From: Thiorhodovibrio sp.
GTDB taxonomy: Bacteria > Pseudomonadota > Gammaproteobacteria > Chromatiales > Chromatiaceae
Assembly: GCA_007128075.1 (NCBI GenBank)
Contig: SKYD01000199.1
Coordinates: 1-5,748, forward strand
DNA length: 5,748 nt
Direction: 5' to 3'
The translations under genes were made by a program, and so were the position numbers. The notes beneath the pieces were generated by a model, which saw only the letters and a list, made by a program, of their open reading frames with translations, had not been told where the DNA came from and did no database searches. Position 1 is the first letter of the stretch. Each line of letters begins with the position of its first letter. Shown here in pieces: positions 1 to 5,748 of this stretch.

Positions 1-320
1 ATAATACAGGGGAGATTCTTGCGTATGTTTTTGGGCACAGAAAAGACGAGGTTTTTCTTCAGCTGCAGAAATTGTTGAAGCCGTTTGGTATTAATCGCTT
101 TTACACAGATAATTGGGGAGCTTATGAGCGCCACATAACGGAAGCCGAACACTGCATTGGAAAGCGTAATACTCAAAAAATAGAGCGAAAGCATCTGACA
201 TTGAGAACACGCATTAAGCGACTGTCTAGAAAAACTATTTGCTTTTCAAAACTGAAAGAAATGCACGAAATTGTCATAGGGTTATTTATTAATCGCTACG
301 AATTTTGCGCTATCATTTAA
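1..320 (+). CDS. IS1-family transposase, C-terminal part (5' end outside window)
   Basis: The reading frame is open from base 3 to the TAA at 318-320 and gives 105 residues of the catalytic half of an IS1 transposase (InsB-type). The protein is a DDE-type recombinase that cuts and joins the element ends during transposition. Visible family landmarks are the YVFGHR-DEVF stretch (residues 8-18 of the visible part), the FYTDNWGAY block with its Asp (residue 36, base 108), and the KIERKHLTLR block with its Glu (residue 61, base 183), then RLSRKTICFSK. These match, from memory, the InsB blocks FYMTDGW and RIERHNLNLR-RLGRKSLSFSK, and the Asp and Glu are the likely second and third catalytic acids. 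No stop or frameshift interrupts the visible part and the ending is intact, so this copy may be active. Whether it is a fused single frame or needs the IS1 -1 frameshift cannot be seen here. Confidence 0.92.
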   Translation, partial: NTGEILAYVFGHRKDEVFLQLQKLLKPFGINRFYTDNWGAYERHITEAEHCIGKRNTQKIERKHLTLRTRIKRLSRKTICFSKLKEMHEIVIGLFINRYEFCAII

Positions 321-331
321 TATGAAAACAA

Positions 332-349
332 CAGTTTTTTAACACTACC
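332..349. repeat. Right terminal inverted repeat of the IS1-family element
   Basis: CAGTTTTTTAACACTACC lies 11 bases after the transposase stop. Its complement begins GGTAGTGTT and has the form of an IS1-family end, the transposase-binding and cleavage site. The partner repeat at the left end is outside the window, so the repeat is assigned from position, composition and family resemblance only. The bases that would form the right copy of an 8-9 bp target duplication are about 350-358. Confidence 0.7.
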
Positions 350-1176
350 CGACACCAGTCTCGCTGTCAAACCCGTTGGCTTATTTGGCCATTTCCGAGG
401 GCGATATCGACTACTGGCCGAACAGTTGGTTTCCATTGCACAATCCACAGCTTCCCGATAACTTCCACGAAGTCGCGACGATCTTCGATCCGCTGTGCCC
501 CGCCTGCGGTATTCAGGGTTATCTGGTCGATGCACGGACAGTTAATGAACACGGAATGACCGGCATCATGGACCTCGTTGAGCGTGAAGATTTACGCGCA
601 CTGTTCGATCATACCGGTGACGGTCGCGCCGAACTCTATGGCTGCCCACCGGGCTGGGGTTGCTATGAAGGCATCAACACCATGCTGGATCAATTTGAGT
701 TGCGCGACTACATCAACCATGTCGATGCGGGTTATTCAGCCAATTTCGCCGAAGTCCTGTCGCGCATCGATTCGGGTGAAGCGACCTTGTACTATACTTG
801 GGGACCGAGTGCTTGGCTGTTGGCGCTAACGCCTGGCGAGGAGGTGATGTGGGTCAACGCGCCGGGTATTATGGAAGATGAAGCCGAACGCGCCACAGGT
901 GTCGAGGGCGCGGTGACCGATCCGATTGAGTTGGGTTATCCGCCAGCCGATATCCAGGTGTCTGCCAACCAGACCTTCCTAGACGAGAATCCCGCAGCCG
1001 CCGAGCTGTTCCGTCAGGTTCGACTCCCGCTGGAGTGGATCAGCGCCATCGACAGCCGCATGAGTGATGAAGACCTCACCGATGCCGAAGTCCGCCCCCA
1101 CGCCCGCGAGTGGATTGAGGCGAACCGTGAACAAGTCGAGCAATGGTTGACTGCTGCTCGTGCTGCAGCCAACTAG
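350..1176 (+). pseudogene. proX: Glycine betaine/proline betaine-binding protein ProX, 5' end removed by IS1
   Basis: The frame running from about 349 to the TAG at 1174-1176 encodes the C-terminal three quarters of ProX, the periplasmic substrate-binding protein of a ProU-type osmoprotectant ABC importer. Numbering from the TTG at 376, the ligand-cage tryptophans match E. coli ProX from memory: Trp18 in NSWFPLH, Trp94 in PPGWGC and Trp142 in YYTWGPSAW. The cysteines flanking the second Trp (90 and 96) match the E. coli disulfide pair, and the C-terminal NPAAAELF and W-EANREQVEQWL stretches are also family-like. E. coli ProX is about 330 residues. Here the signal peptide and first lobe segment are missing, and ProX-like sequence (SNPLAYLAISEGDIDYWPNSW) starts only a few codons after the IS1 end. 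No stop or frameshift follows. TTG 376 lacks a ribosome-binding site, and a product starting there could not be exported. An unusual CPAC motif lies at residues 41-44. The rest of proX and probably proV/proW should lie left of the element. Confidence 0.9.
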
Positions 1177-1177
1177 C

Positions 1178-1235
1178 AACGACTGGCTCGTAAGAGCTGA
1201 CAGCCGGGAAAGACCGGCACCTTACGCGGGTCGTT
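1178..1235. other. Structured convergent intergenic spacer, possible weak bidirectional terminator
   Basis: Between the tail-to-tail stops of proX and the MFS gene, 61 bases contain three nested inverted repeats. An outer pair AACGAC (1178-1183)/GTCGTT (1230-1235) encloses hairpin GCTC-GTAA-GAGC (1186-1197, a GNRA-type loop on the + strand) and hairpin GCCGG-GAAAGA-CCGGC (1203-1218). No run of T follows on either strand, so it is not a classical intrinsic terminator. It may slow or stop transcription from both sides with help from Rho, or be a chance fold. Confidence 0.3.
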
Positions 1236-1237
1236 CG

Positions 1238-2416
1238 TCATCCATGACGCGCACCGCAGCGATCAGGATCGATCAAGCGATAACAAATGATCCATCCTAA
1301 GGCTGCCACCGCTGCCGCCAGCACAAAAATCCACATCGCGCCGATGCGCTGCCATAACAATCCAGCGATTAAACTGCCCGCCGCGCCACCAGCACCAAAA
1401 CTCACCGCATTATACAACGCCTGTCCACGGCCTTGGGTGCGTCCACGAAAATAATGATGCACCAGATGAATCGCGGCAGCATGAAAGGCCCCGAAAGTCG
1501 CGGCATGAAGGGTTTGGGCGGCGAGTTGCATTGGCCACCACGCCAGCGCTGTTCCAGTCAGCGTCCAGCGGACAATGGCGAGGGCAAGACTGACCAATAA
1601 TACGGCGTGTGCGCCAAAGCGTTCTAACAGCCAGTGCATACGCAAAAACACCACAACTTCGACGATCACACCAAATGCCCATAAAGCACCGACGACTGTG
1701 TTGTGATAACCGGCTTCTTCGAGGTGAATTGAATAAAAGGCATAATAGACCCCGTGACTGAGCTGCATCAGAAAACAGGTGACTAAAAACCAGCGGACAT
1801 CGGGTTTGGCAAGCACTGCGCCCAGTGCCGGTTGAGTGTTTGATGCAGGGGTAAGCCGACATTCGGGCACCAGCAGGGTAGAGCCCCAGACCGCGACAAA
1901 GAGCACCAACACAGCTTGCGGGATGATGTCCATGCCCAATTCATCAACGAAATAGCCAAGCCCGAGCACCATCAGAATAAATCCCACCGAGCCCCACAAA
2001 CGGATCGAGGCATAGCGGCGCACCTCGCTGCCCAGATGGTTTAAAGTTGCCGCCTCCATCTGTGGTAGCGAGGCATTCCAGAAAAAACTAAAGGCGAACA
2101 TCACCAGCGCAATCGACCACAGACTCTGTGCCCAGAAGATCGCGGCAAAGATCACCATCGTCAGTCCGGCTGCCAGCCGCACCCAACGCAGCGAGCGTCC
2201 AGTGTGATCTGCCAACAAACCCCACAGCAGTGGGGCGATCATTTTGGTGCCGAGCAAAATCGCCATCAGCCCACCAATGGCAGCCGCCTCTAGCCCTCGC
2301 GATTGCAGATAGGGTCCCCAAAACGGGGCTAAAGCACCCAATGCTCCAAAATAGAACAGATAAAAGGTCGATAGCCGCCAATAGGGCGGACGCGGATCAG
2401 CAAGCGTTGCGTTCAC
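1238..2416 (-). CDS. MFS transporter, HcaT/PPP (3-phenylpropionate) type
   Basis: A 392-residue inner-membrane carrier of the major facilitator superfamily with about twelve hydrophobic segments. It is closest, as far as I can recall, to E. coli HcaT, the putative 3-phenylpropionate permease (379 residues). Shared blocks are the first helix with APFWGPYL (about 15-37), a loop 2-3 motif GLLADHTGRSLRW (66-78), IRLWGSVGF (138-146), SHGVYYAFYSIHLEEAGY (220-237), GALWAFGVIVEVVVF (243-257) and QTLHAATFGAFHAAA (301-315). The start is a GTG at 2416, six bases after the aroC stop. There is no good ribosome-binding site and no other start codon before Met51, so translation is probably coupled to aroC. 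The substrate is unknown. Family and position suggest an aromatic or other small carboxylic acid, which is inference. I recall a similar MFS gene beside aroC in Pseudomonas, so the pairing may be conserved. Confidence 0.88.
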   Translation of the reverse strand: MNATLADPRPPYWRLSTFYLFYFGALGALAPFWGPYLQSRGLEAAAIGGLMAILLGTKMIAPLLWGLLADHTGRSLRWVRLAAGLTMVIFAAIFWAQSLWSIALVMFAFSFFWNASLPQMEAATLNHLGSEVRRYASIRLWGSVGFILMVLGLGYFVDELGMDIIPQAVLVLFVAVWGSTLLVPECRLTPASNTQPALGAVLAKPDVRWFLVTCFLMQLSHGVYYAFYSIHLEEAGYHNTVVGALWAFGVIVEVVVFLRMHWLLERFGAHAVLLVSLALAIVRWTLTGTALAWWPMQLAAQTLHAATFGAFHAAAIHLVHHYFRGRTQGRGQALYNAVSFGAGGAAGSLIAGLLWQRIGAMWIFVLAAAVAALGWIICYRLIDPDRCGARHG

Positions 2417-2422
2417 AACAGG

Positions 2423-3520
2423 CTAGCAGGCAGGTGGAATCGGGGCGAGCGGCGGTGTCACCGCTGCATTTTGACCACGGTGACGCACAAACTGATCAGC
2501 CAGCACCAGCGCCAGCATCGCTTCGGCAATTGGGGTGGCACGAATCCCAACACAGGGATCATGTCGCCCGGTGGTAATGATCTCGGTTGCCGCACCGCTG
2601 TGATCAATCGAGCGCCCGGGCAGCCGCAAGCTGGAGGTTGGCTTGAGTGCAATACGGGCAATGATCGCCTGTCCGGTGGAGATACCGCCGAGGATGCCGC
2701 CGGCGTTGTTGCTCAAAAAACCCTCTGGGGTCATCTCATCGCGGTGTTCGGTGCCTTTCTGGGTCACGCTGGCAAAGCCAGCACCGATTTCCACGCCTTT
2801 CACCGCGTTAATGCTCATCAGCGCATGGGCAATCACGGCATCAAGCCGATCAAACACCGGCTCACCCAGCCCCGGCGGCACCCCGTCGGCGATCACTGTG
2901 ACCTCGGCACCAATCGAGTTGCCCTCTTTGCGCAACGCATCCATAAAAGACTCTAATTCGGGCACCAGTGCGGCATCGCCACAAAAAAACGGGTTGCGTT
3001 CGACCTCATCCCAGTTGTGATCAGTCGGGCGCAACGAGCCAAGTTGCGACAGATAACCACGCACTTTCACGCCCAGCGTTTGCTGCAACAATGCCTTAGC
3101 AACCGCACCTGCCGCGACCCGAATCGCGGTTTCACGCGCCGAAGAACGCCCACCACCGCGATAATCACGGTGGCCATATTTCATGGTGTAGGTGTAATCG
3201 GCATGACCAGGACGGAAGCGGGTGGCAATTTCGGTGTAGTCACGGGAACGCTGATCCTGATTGTGAATCAGCAGCCCAATCGAGGTGCCAGTGGTTTGCC
3301 CCTCAAACACCCCCGATAAAATTTCCACCTGATCAGGTTCGCGGCGCTGGGTGGTGTGGCGCGAGCGCCCAGGCGCACGGCGAGCTAAATCACGCTGCAG
3401 ATCGGCGGCATTGAGCGCAATCCCTGGCGGACAGCCATCGACAATCCCACCCAGTGCCGGACCGTGGCTCTCGCCAAAGGTGGTCACTACAAAGTTAGTG
3501 CCAAAACTGTTGCCAGACAT
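2423..3520 (-). CDS. aroC: Chorismate synthase
   Basis: Catalyses the last step of the shikimate pathway, the FMN-dependent 1,4-elimination of phosphate from 5-enolpyruvylshikimate-3-phosphate to give chorismate, the precursor of aromatic amino acids, folate, ubiquinone and menaquinone. The 365 residues are full length (E. coli about 361). The family signatures are intact: [13 protein letters not shown] (13-25) with His19, the [27 protein letters not shown] stretch (56-82), RPGHADYTY with His106 (103-111), [13 protein letters not shown] (120-132) and [18 protein letters not shown] (318-335). The two histidines correspond to the conserved catalytic pair of the family. The ATG at 3520 is chosen because the protein then begins MSGNSFG, like E. 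coli MAGNTIG, and because AAGGA lies 11 bases upstream. The enzyme should be cytosolic and tetrameric, as known for the family. It lies 15 bases after the tolC-like gene and 6 bases before the MFS gene on the same strand. Confidence 0.98.
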   Translation of the reverse strand: MSGNSFGTNFVVTTFGESHGPALGGIVDGCPPGIALNAADLQRDLARRAPGRSRHTTQRREPDQVEILSGVFEGQTTGTSIGLLIHNQDQRSRDYTEIATRFRPGHADYTYTMKYGHRDYRGGGRSSARETAIRVAAGAVAKALLQQTLGVKVRGYLSQLGSLRPTDHNWDEVERNPFFCGDAALVPELESFMDALRKEGNSIGAEVTVIADGVPPGLGEPVFDRLDAVIAHALMSINAVKGVEIGAGFASVTQKGTEHRDEMTPEGFLSNNAGGILGGISTGQAIIARIALKPTSSLRLPGRSIDHSGAATEIITTGRHDPCVGIRATPIAEAMLALVLADQFVRHRGQNAAVTPPLAPIPPAC

Positions 3521-3531
3521 AAGCGCTGGAT

Positions 3532-3536
3532 TCCTT
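3532..3536 (-). promoter_or_regulatory. Ribosome-binding site of aroC overlapping the upstream stop codon
   Basis: On the minus strand AAGGA begins with the last A of the TGA that ends the tolC-like gene (TGAAGGAA) and lies 11 bases before the aroC ATG. The spacing is slightly long. The overlap supports translational coupling of the two genes and fixes the aroC start. Confidence 0.65.
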
Positions 3537-4891
3537 CAGTGAGCGGGTGGAAAAATCTGATCGTCAGGGTTGAGCCAGGCGTTGCCTTTGGCTAAGACCT
3601 CGCGGTTGAGTGAGCTGGTGCCTTGGTGGAGCAAAATGCCGTTGATGATGTAACTGTAGCGGGCGGTCATATAGTCAAATTCGGCTTGAAACAGATTGCG
3701 CTGCGCATTGAGCACATCGACCTGGGTGCGGGTGCCAACATCCAGTCCGGCTTGGGTCGATTCCAGCGCGCTGCGTGCAGAGGTAATCGCTGCTTGGCGC
3801 GCCTCGACATCACTGATGCTTGAGAGCACCCCGCGAAAGGCGTTGCGCACCTGGTTGGCTGTTTCACGCCGTTGTTGGTCGAGCCGTTCTTGTGCTGCAC
3901 GAAATTGATGTCCCGCTTGACGGGTGCGCGAGGCGACTGCCCCGCCCTGATACAGCGGCACATTAAGATTGAGACCGATAAACGCCGTATCGGTGTCGTT
4001 GCTGCCCGTGGCTTGTGAGCGCGACAGGCTGTAGCCCGCCTCGGCACCGAGGGTAGGGAAAAATGCCGAGCGTTCAATCTCAATGCCTTTGCGGGCGGCC
4101 TCGGCAGCCTCACGGGCGGCAATGACATTAAAATTATTGCTCAGCGCGGTCTCGGCCCAGATATTGATGTCATTTGGGTCAGGTGGGGACAACGGCACAT
4201 GATCACCTAACCGCGCCAACGGCACTGACATCGGGCCGATAATCCGCCGCAATGCCTCCCACGCATTGTCGAGTTCGTTGCGGGCGCGAATCAGATTCGC
4301 CCGCGAGCGGTCATAAGCCGCCCGACTTTCATTAACATCGGTAATCGCCACCAGCCCGACCTCAAACCGCTGGCGCGATTGGTCGAGTTGACGCTCATCA
4401 GCGGCCACCAGCGATTCAAACACCCGCACCGAATCTGAGGCCTCTAACACTGCAAAATATGCCTGCGCAGTTTTGACCATTAACTCAAGCTGGGCGGCCT
4501 GATATTGTGCTTCAGCTTGGCTGATGGTGAATTTGGATTGACTCAGGCGCATCCAACTACCACGATTAAACAGCGGCTGGCGCACCGTCGCACGGGCGCT
4601 GGTGCTATGAAAGCTTTCGTTGCGTGCCGCGCCAAAGCGCGAGTCACTGGGTGTTGTCTCGACATCTTGATAGCGTGCTGTCCCTGAAAGCGAAAAATCC
4701 GGCAACAACAATGCCTGTGCCTGTGGACGATTTTCACGGACTGCAAACAGCCGCTGCTCTGCTTCGCGCAAGGTGGGATCGTTTTGCACTGCAAGATCAT
4801 AAATCTCCAGCAAATCTTCCGCTTGCAATGGGGCAGTGCCCGCGATCAATGAAATGGTGATCGCAAGTGTCGATAGAGGTTTTAACTTCAT
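3536..4891 (-). CDS. TolC-family outer-membrane channel protein
   Basis: A 451-residue outer-membrane efflux or type I secretion channel. TolC proteins are trimers whose beta-barrel sits in the outer membrane and whose long helices cross the periplasm to dock on an inner-membrane pump and adaptor. A signal peptide (1-24: basic start, hydrophobic core, cut after LQA) is followed by two homologous halves. Each half carries a strand motif (RQPLFNRG, 104-111; NVPLYQGG, 310-317) and a helical motif ending in an Asp-Val turn (FEVGLVAITDVNESRAAYD, 176-194; LDVGTRTQVDVLNAQRNLF, 383-401), with long Ala/Gln/Arg-rich coiled-coil helices between. Length and layout fit the TolC/type I secretion OMP subgroup. 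The ATG at 4891 gives a complete signal peptide and has AGGT eight bases upstream. No adaptor or pump gene is visible, so the channel may serve partners encoded elsewhere, as E. coli TolC does. It heads the tolC-aroC-MFS cluster. Confidence 0.93.
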   Translation of the reverse strand: MKLKPLSTLAITISLIAGTAPLQAEDLLEIYDLAVQNDPTLREAEQRLFAVRENRPQAQALLLPDFSLSGTARYQDVETTPSDSRFGAARNESFHSTSARATVRQPLFNRGSWMRLSQSKFTISQAEAQYQAAQLELMVKTAQAYFAVLEASDSVRVFESLVAADERQLDQSRQRFEVGLVAITDVNESRAAYDRSRANLIRARNELDNAWEALRRIIGPMSVPLARLGDHVPLSPPDPNDINIWAETALSNNFNVIAAREAAEAARKGIEIERSAFFPTLGAEAGYSLSRSQATGSNDTDTAFIGLNLNVPLYQGGAVASRTRQAGHQFRAAQERLDQQRRETANQVRNAFRGVLSSISDVEARQAAITSARSALESTQAGLDVGTRTQVDVLNAQRNLFQAEFDYMTARYSYIINGILLHQGTSSLNREVLAKGNAWLNPDDQIFPPAH

Positions 4892-4894
4892 AAA

Positions 4895-4910
4895 ACATTA
4901 CCTAAAATGT
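4895..4910 (-). promoter_or_regulatory. tolC ribosome-binding site inside a small hairpin loop
   Basis: On the minus strand the leader reads ACATT-TTAGGT-AATGT. The AGGT (4900-4903), eight bases before the ATG, is the only Shine-Dalgarno-like match. It sits in a six-base loop closed by a five-pair AT-rich stem. The stem is weak and may be chance, or it could mildly tune translation. Confidence 0.4.
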
Positions 4911-4950
4911 GTAGAAAACGATTCCTAATACCGATATCGTACCACGCCTG

Positions 4951-4956
4951 TACAAT
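4951..4956 (+). promoter_or_regulatory. Possible -10 element of the menC-like gene
   Basis: TACAAT matches the sigma-70 -10 consensus at five of six positions. A start about seven bases beyond its end falls near 4963, three bases before the first ATG, which would give a nearly leaderless mRNA. No convincing -35 box is seen at the proper distance (ATACCG at 4928-4933), so it would need an activator or be weak. Confidence 0.4.
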
Positions 4957-4957
4957 T

Positions 4958-4966
4958 TTTATAGCA
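4958..4966 (-). promoter_or_regulatory. Possible extended -10 promoter of the tolC-aroC-MFS cluster
   Basis: On the minus strand TGCTATAAA is a TGn-extended -10 element with five of six hexamer matches. The predicted start near 4951 gives a leader of about 60 bases before the tolC-like ATG. The -35 position (GTGGAT) is poor, which is typical of extended -10 promoters. It abuts the plus-strand TACAAT, so the two promoters could not be occupied together. Confidence 0.45.
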
Positions 4967-4976
4967 TGATCATGCT
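4963..4976. promoter_or_regulatory. Perfect 14-bp palindrome over the menC start, operator-like
   Basis: AGCATGATCATGCT reads identically on both strands with no mismatch. It contains both candidate menC start codons (4966 and 4972) and overlaps the upstream edge of the tolC extended -10 element, a position where a bound dimer could block both genes. I do not recognise it as the site of a known regulator. It may instead be a by-product of the ATGATCATG start region. Confidence 0.35.
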
Positions 4977-5748
4977 GCGCATCCACGCTTATCAGTTGCC
5001 GTTGCTGAACCCTTGGCGCACGGCACACGGCATCATCCGCCACCGTTGCGGTTGGCTCGTGGCAGCGGATGATGGGCAAATGTGCGGATTTGGCGATTGC
5101 GCGCCCTTGCCTGAAGCCGGCACTGAGCAGCCAGCGGCGGCGCAGGCGCGTCTTATGCAGTGGTGTGCGCAGGCGCAAACCCTTGATATTGCATCATTGT
5201 TGGCATGTTTGGCACTGGCTTTGCCAACCGCAACCCCAGCAGCCGATGCAGCAGTGGAAACCGCACTGCTCGATCTGGCAGCACGCCAGGCGCGATTGCC
5301 ACTGCGTCAGTGGTTGACAGCCCAGACAGCGGATCAGATCGCCGTGAATGCTGCACTCGGCGTACTCGATGGCGGGGCGCTCCAGCGGCTGCACCACAGT
5401 CGTCATCAAGGTTATCAGGTCTTTAAATTCAAGGTCGGGGTTTTGGAACTGGCAACTGAGCGGCAACAACTCCGCGCCCTGCTGATGGCCTTGAGCCCCG
5501 GACAGCAGCTTCGCTTGGATGCCAATCAGGCGTGGGATTGGGCGACAGCCCGCCAGTTTTTGACTGCCATCGCGGCCCTCCCCGGCGCACCTGAGGGCAT
5601 CGATGCCTTAGAAGAGCCGTTGCGGCAGCCCACGGTTGCAACGCTTGCTGCTCTGCAAGCCCACACCGCGATTCCACTGGCAATGGATGAATCACTTGCC
5701 GGACAATGGGCAGACTGTGACATCGCCAACTTGCCCGTGCGCCGCTTG
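4966..5748 (+). CDS. menC: o-Succinylbenzoate synthase-like enolase-superfamily enzyme (3' end outside window)
   Basis: An uninterrupted 261-codon frame runs off the right edge. It belongs to the muconate-lactonizing subgroup of the enolase superfamily and is most like MenC, which dehydrates SHCHC to o-succinylbenzoate in menaquinone synthesis. The N-terminal capping domain has NPWRTAHG (15-22) and GFGDCAPLPEAGTE (41-54). The barrel shows the base motif FKFKVG (Lys154, Lys156) and the metal ligands Asp185 in RLDANQAW, Glu216 in LEEP and Asp241 in AMDES. The second catalytic Lys and the C-terminus would lie just past the edge. E. coli MenC is about 320 residues. The motifs fit OSBS better than Ala-Glu epimerases (usually KIK/MADES), but epimerase or N-acylamino acid racemase activity is not excluded. 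The first ATG (4966) is used. ATG 4972 is in frame and equally possible. Neither has a Shine-Dalgarno site and no ATG lies upstream before the in-frame TAG at 4912. It is divergent from the tolC-like gene. Confidence 0.82.
   Translation, partial: MIMLRIHAYQLPLLNPWRTAHGIIRHRCGWLVAADDGQMCGFGDCAPLPEAGTEQPAAAQARLMQWCAQAQTLDIASLLACLALALPTATPAADAAVETALLDLAARQARLPLRQWLTAQTADQIAVNAALGVLDGGALQRLHHSRHQGYQVFKFKVGVLELATERQQLRALLMALSPGQQLRLDANQAWDWATARQFLTAIAALPGAPEGIDALEEPLRQPTVATLAALQAHTAIPLAMDESLAGQWADCDIANLPVRRL

Larger units (their letters stand above)
1..349 (+). mobile_element. IS1-family insertion sequence, right-hand part
   Basis: Right part of an insertion sequence whose left part lies outside the window. 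It consists of the C-terminal half of an IS1-type transposase gene followed by a short non-coding tail and a terminal inverted repeat at about 332-349. Reading inward from the right end, the repeat is GGTAGTGTTAAAAAACTG, which resembles the GGT-starting ends of IS1-family elements. The DNA is clearly AT-rich (25 of 60 bases are G or C in 1-60, 20 of 60 in 241-300) compared with the GC-rich genes that follow, which fits recent acquisition. Homology to ProX starts immediately after this end, so the boundary is placed at 349 with an error of one or two bases. The target duplication cannot be tested without the left end. Confidence 0.88.

Noticed and set aside
376..1176. Treating the proX remnant as a complete, functional gene starting at TTG 376
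   Set aside because: There is no ribosome-binding site, no signal peptide is possible from that start, and the N-terminal part of the family is missing exactly at the IS1 end. It is better called a disrupted gene.
1203..1218. Classical Rho-independent terminator at the GCCGG/CCGGC hairpin
   Set aside because: The stem is only five pairs and no T-run follows on either strand, so it is reported only as a possible structured spacer.
1410..1862. A 150-codon minus-strand frame overlapping the MFS gene
   Set aside because: It is an out-of-frame shadow of the transporter with Ser/Arg/Cys-rich, non-membrane composition and no ribosome-binding site.
2471..2956. Long plus-strand open frames (161 and 125 codons) opposite aroC
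   Set aside because: They lie antisense to an intact, strongly conserved aroC and their translations show no recognisable domain. Open antisense frames are common over GC-rich genes.
4932..4939. CGATATCG palindrome in the divergent spacer as an operator
   Set aside because: Eight bases of perfect palindrome are common by chance, and the flanks do not extend the symmetry.
4888..5469. Several minus-strand frames of 67-96 codons opposite the menC-like gene
   Set aside because: The plus frame carries every enolase-superfamily motif in order. The minus frames are Cys/His/Gln-rich with no domain and cross the tolC control region.
1..5748. CRISPR array, tRNA/rRNA, toxin-antitoxin, phage or defence genes
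   Set aside because: No spaced direct repeats, cloverleaf or recognised proteins of these kinds were seen on either strand.

Overview
The window looks like the chromosome of a gammaproteobacterium. The chorismate synthase aligns closely, as I recall it, with the E. coli protein. There is an IS1-family element, a Gram-negative TolC-type outer-membrane channel, a ProX-type osmoprotectant-binding protein and an HcaT-like transporter. Apart from the AT-rich insertion sequence at the left edge, the DNA is moderately GC-rich. A menaquinone-pathway-type gene (menC-like) at the right edge would suit a facultative or anaerobic lineage such as the purple sulfur bacteria and relatives. That placement is a guess.

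Left part (1-1176, + strand): the 3' end of an IS1-family transposase and its terminal inverted repeat run to about 349. Directly after it, in mid-gene, the coding sequence of proX begins without its 5' end. ProX is the periplasmic glycine betaine/proline betaine-binding protein of a ProU-type ABC importer. The insertion removed the signal peptide and roughly the first quarter of the protein, so the remnant is probably non-functional, although all the ligand-cage tryptophans survive. proX ends tail-to-tail with the next gene across a 61-base gap that can fold into hairpins.

Middle (1238-4891, - strand): a compact three-gene cluster read leftward, tolC-like channel, then aroC (chorismate synthase), then an MFS transporter of the HcaT/PPP type. 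The gaps are 15 and 6 bases, and the aroC ribosome-binding site overlaps the tolC stop codon, so the three are very probably co-transcribed. The cluster joins the last step of the shikimate pathway to an inner-membrane carrier whose relatives handle aromatic acids and to an outer-membrane exit duct. Whether they work together is inference.

Right part (4966-5748, + strand): a divergent gene, cut by the window edge, for an enolase-superfamily enzyme most like o-succinylbenzoate synthase (MenC). The 74-base divergent spacer holds two abutting, oppositely directed -10-like elements and a perfect 14-bp palindrome covering both possible menC start codons. menC has no visible ribosome-binding site and could be leaderless.

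I see no CRISPR array, tRNA, rRNA, toxin-antitoxin or defence system, and no clearly new biological system. The most notable points are the fresh-looking IS1 break in proX and the overlapping tolC/menC control region.
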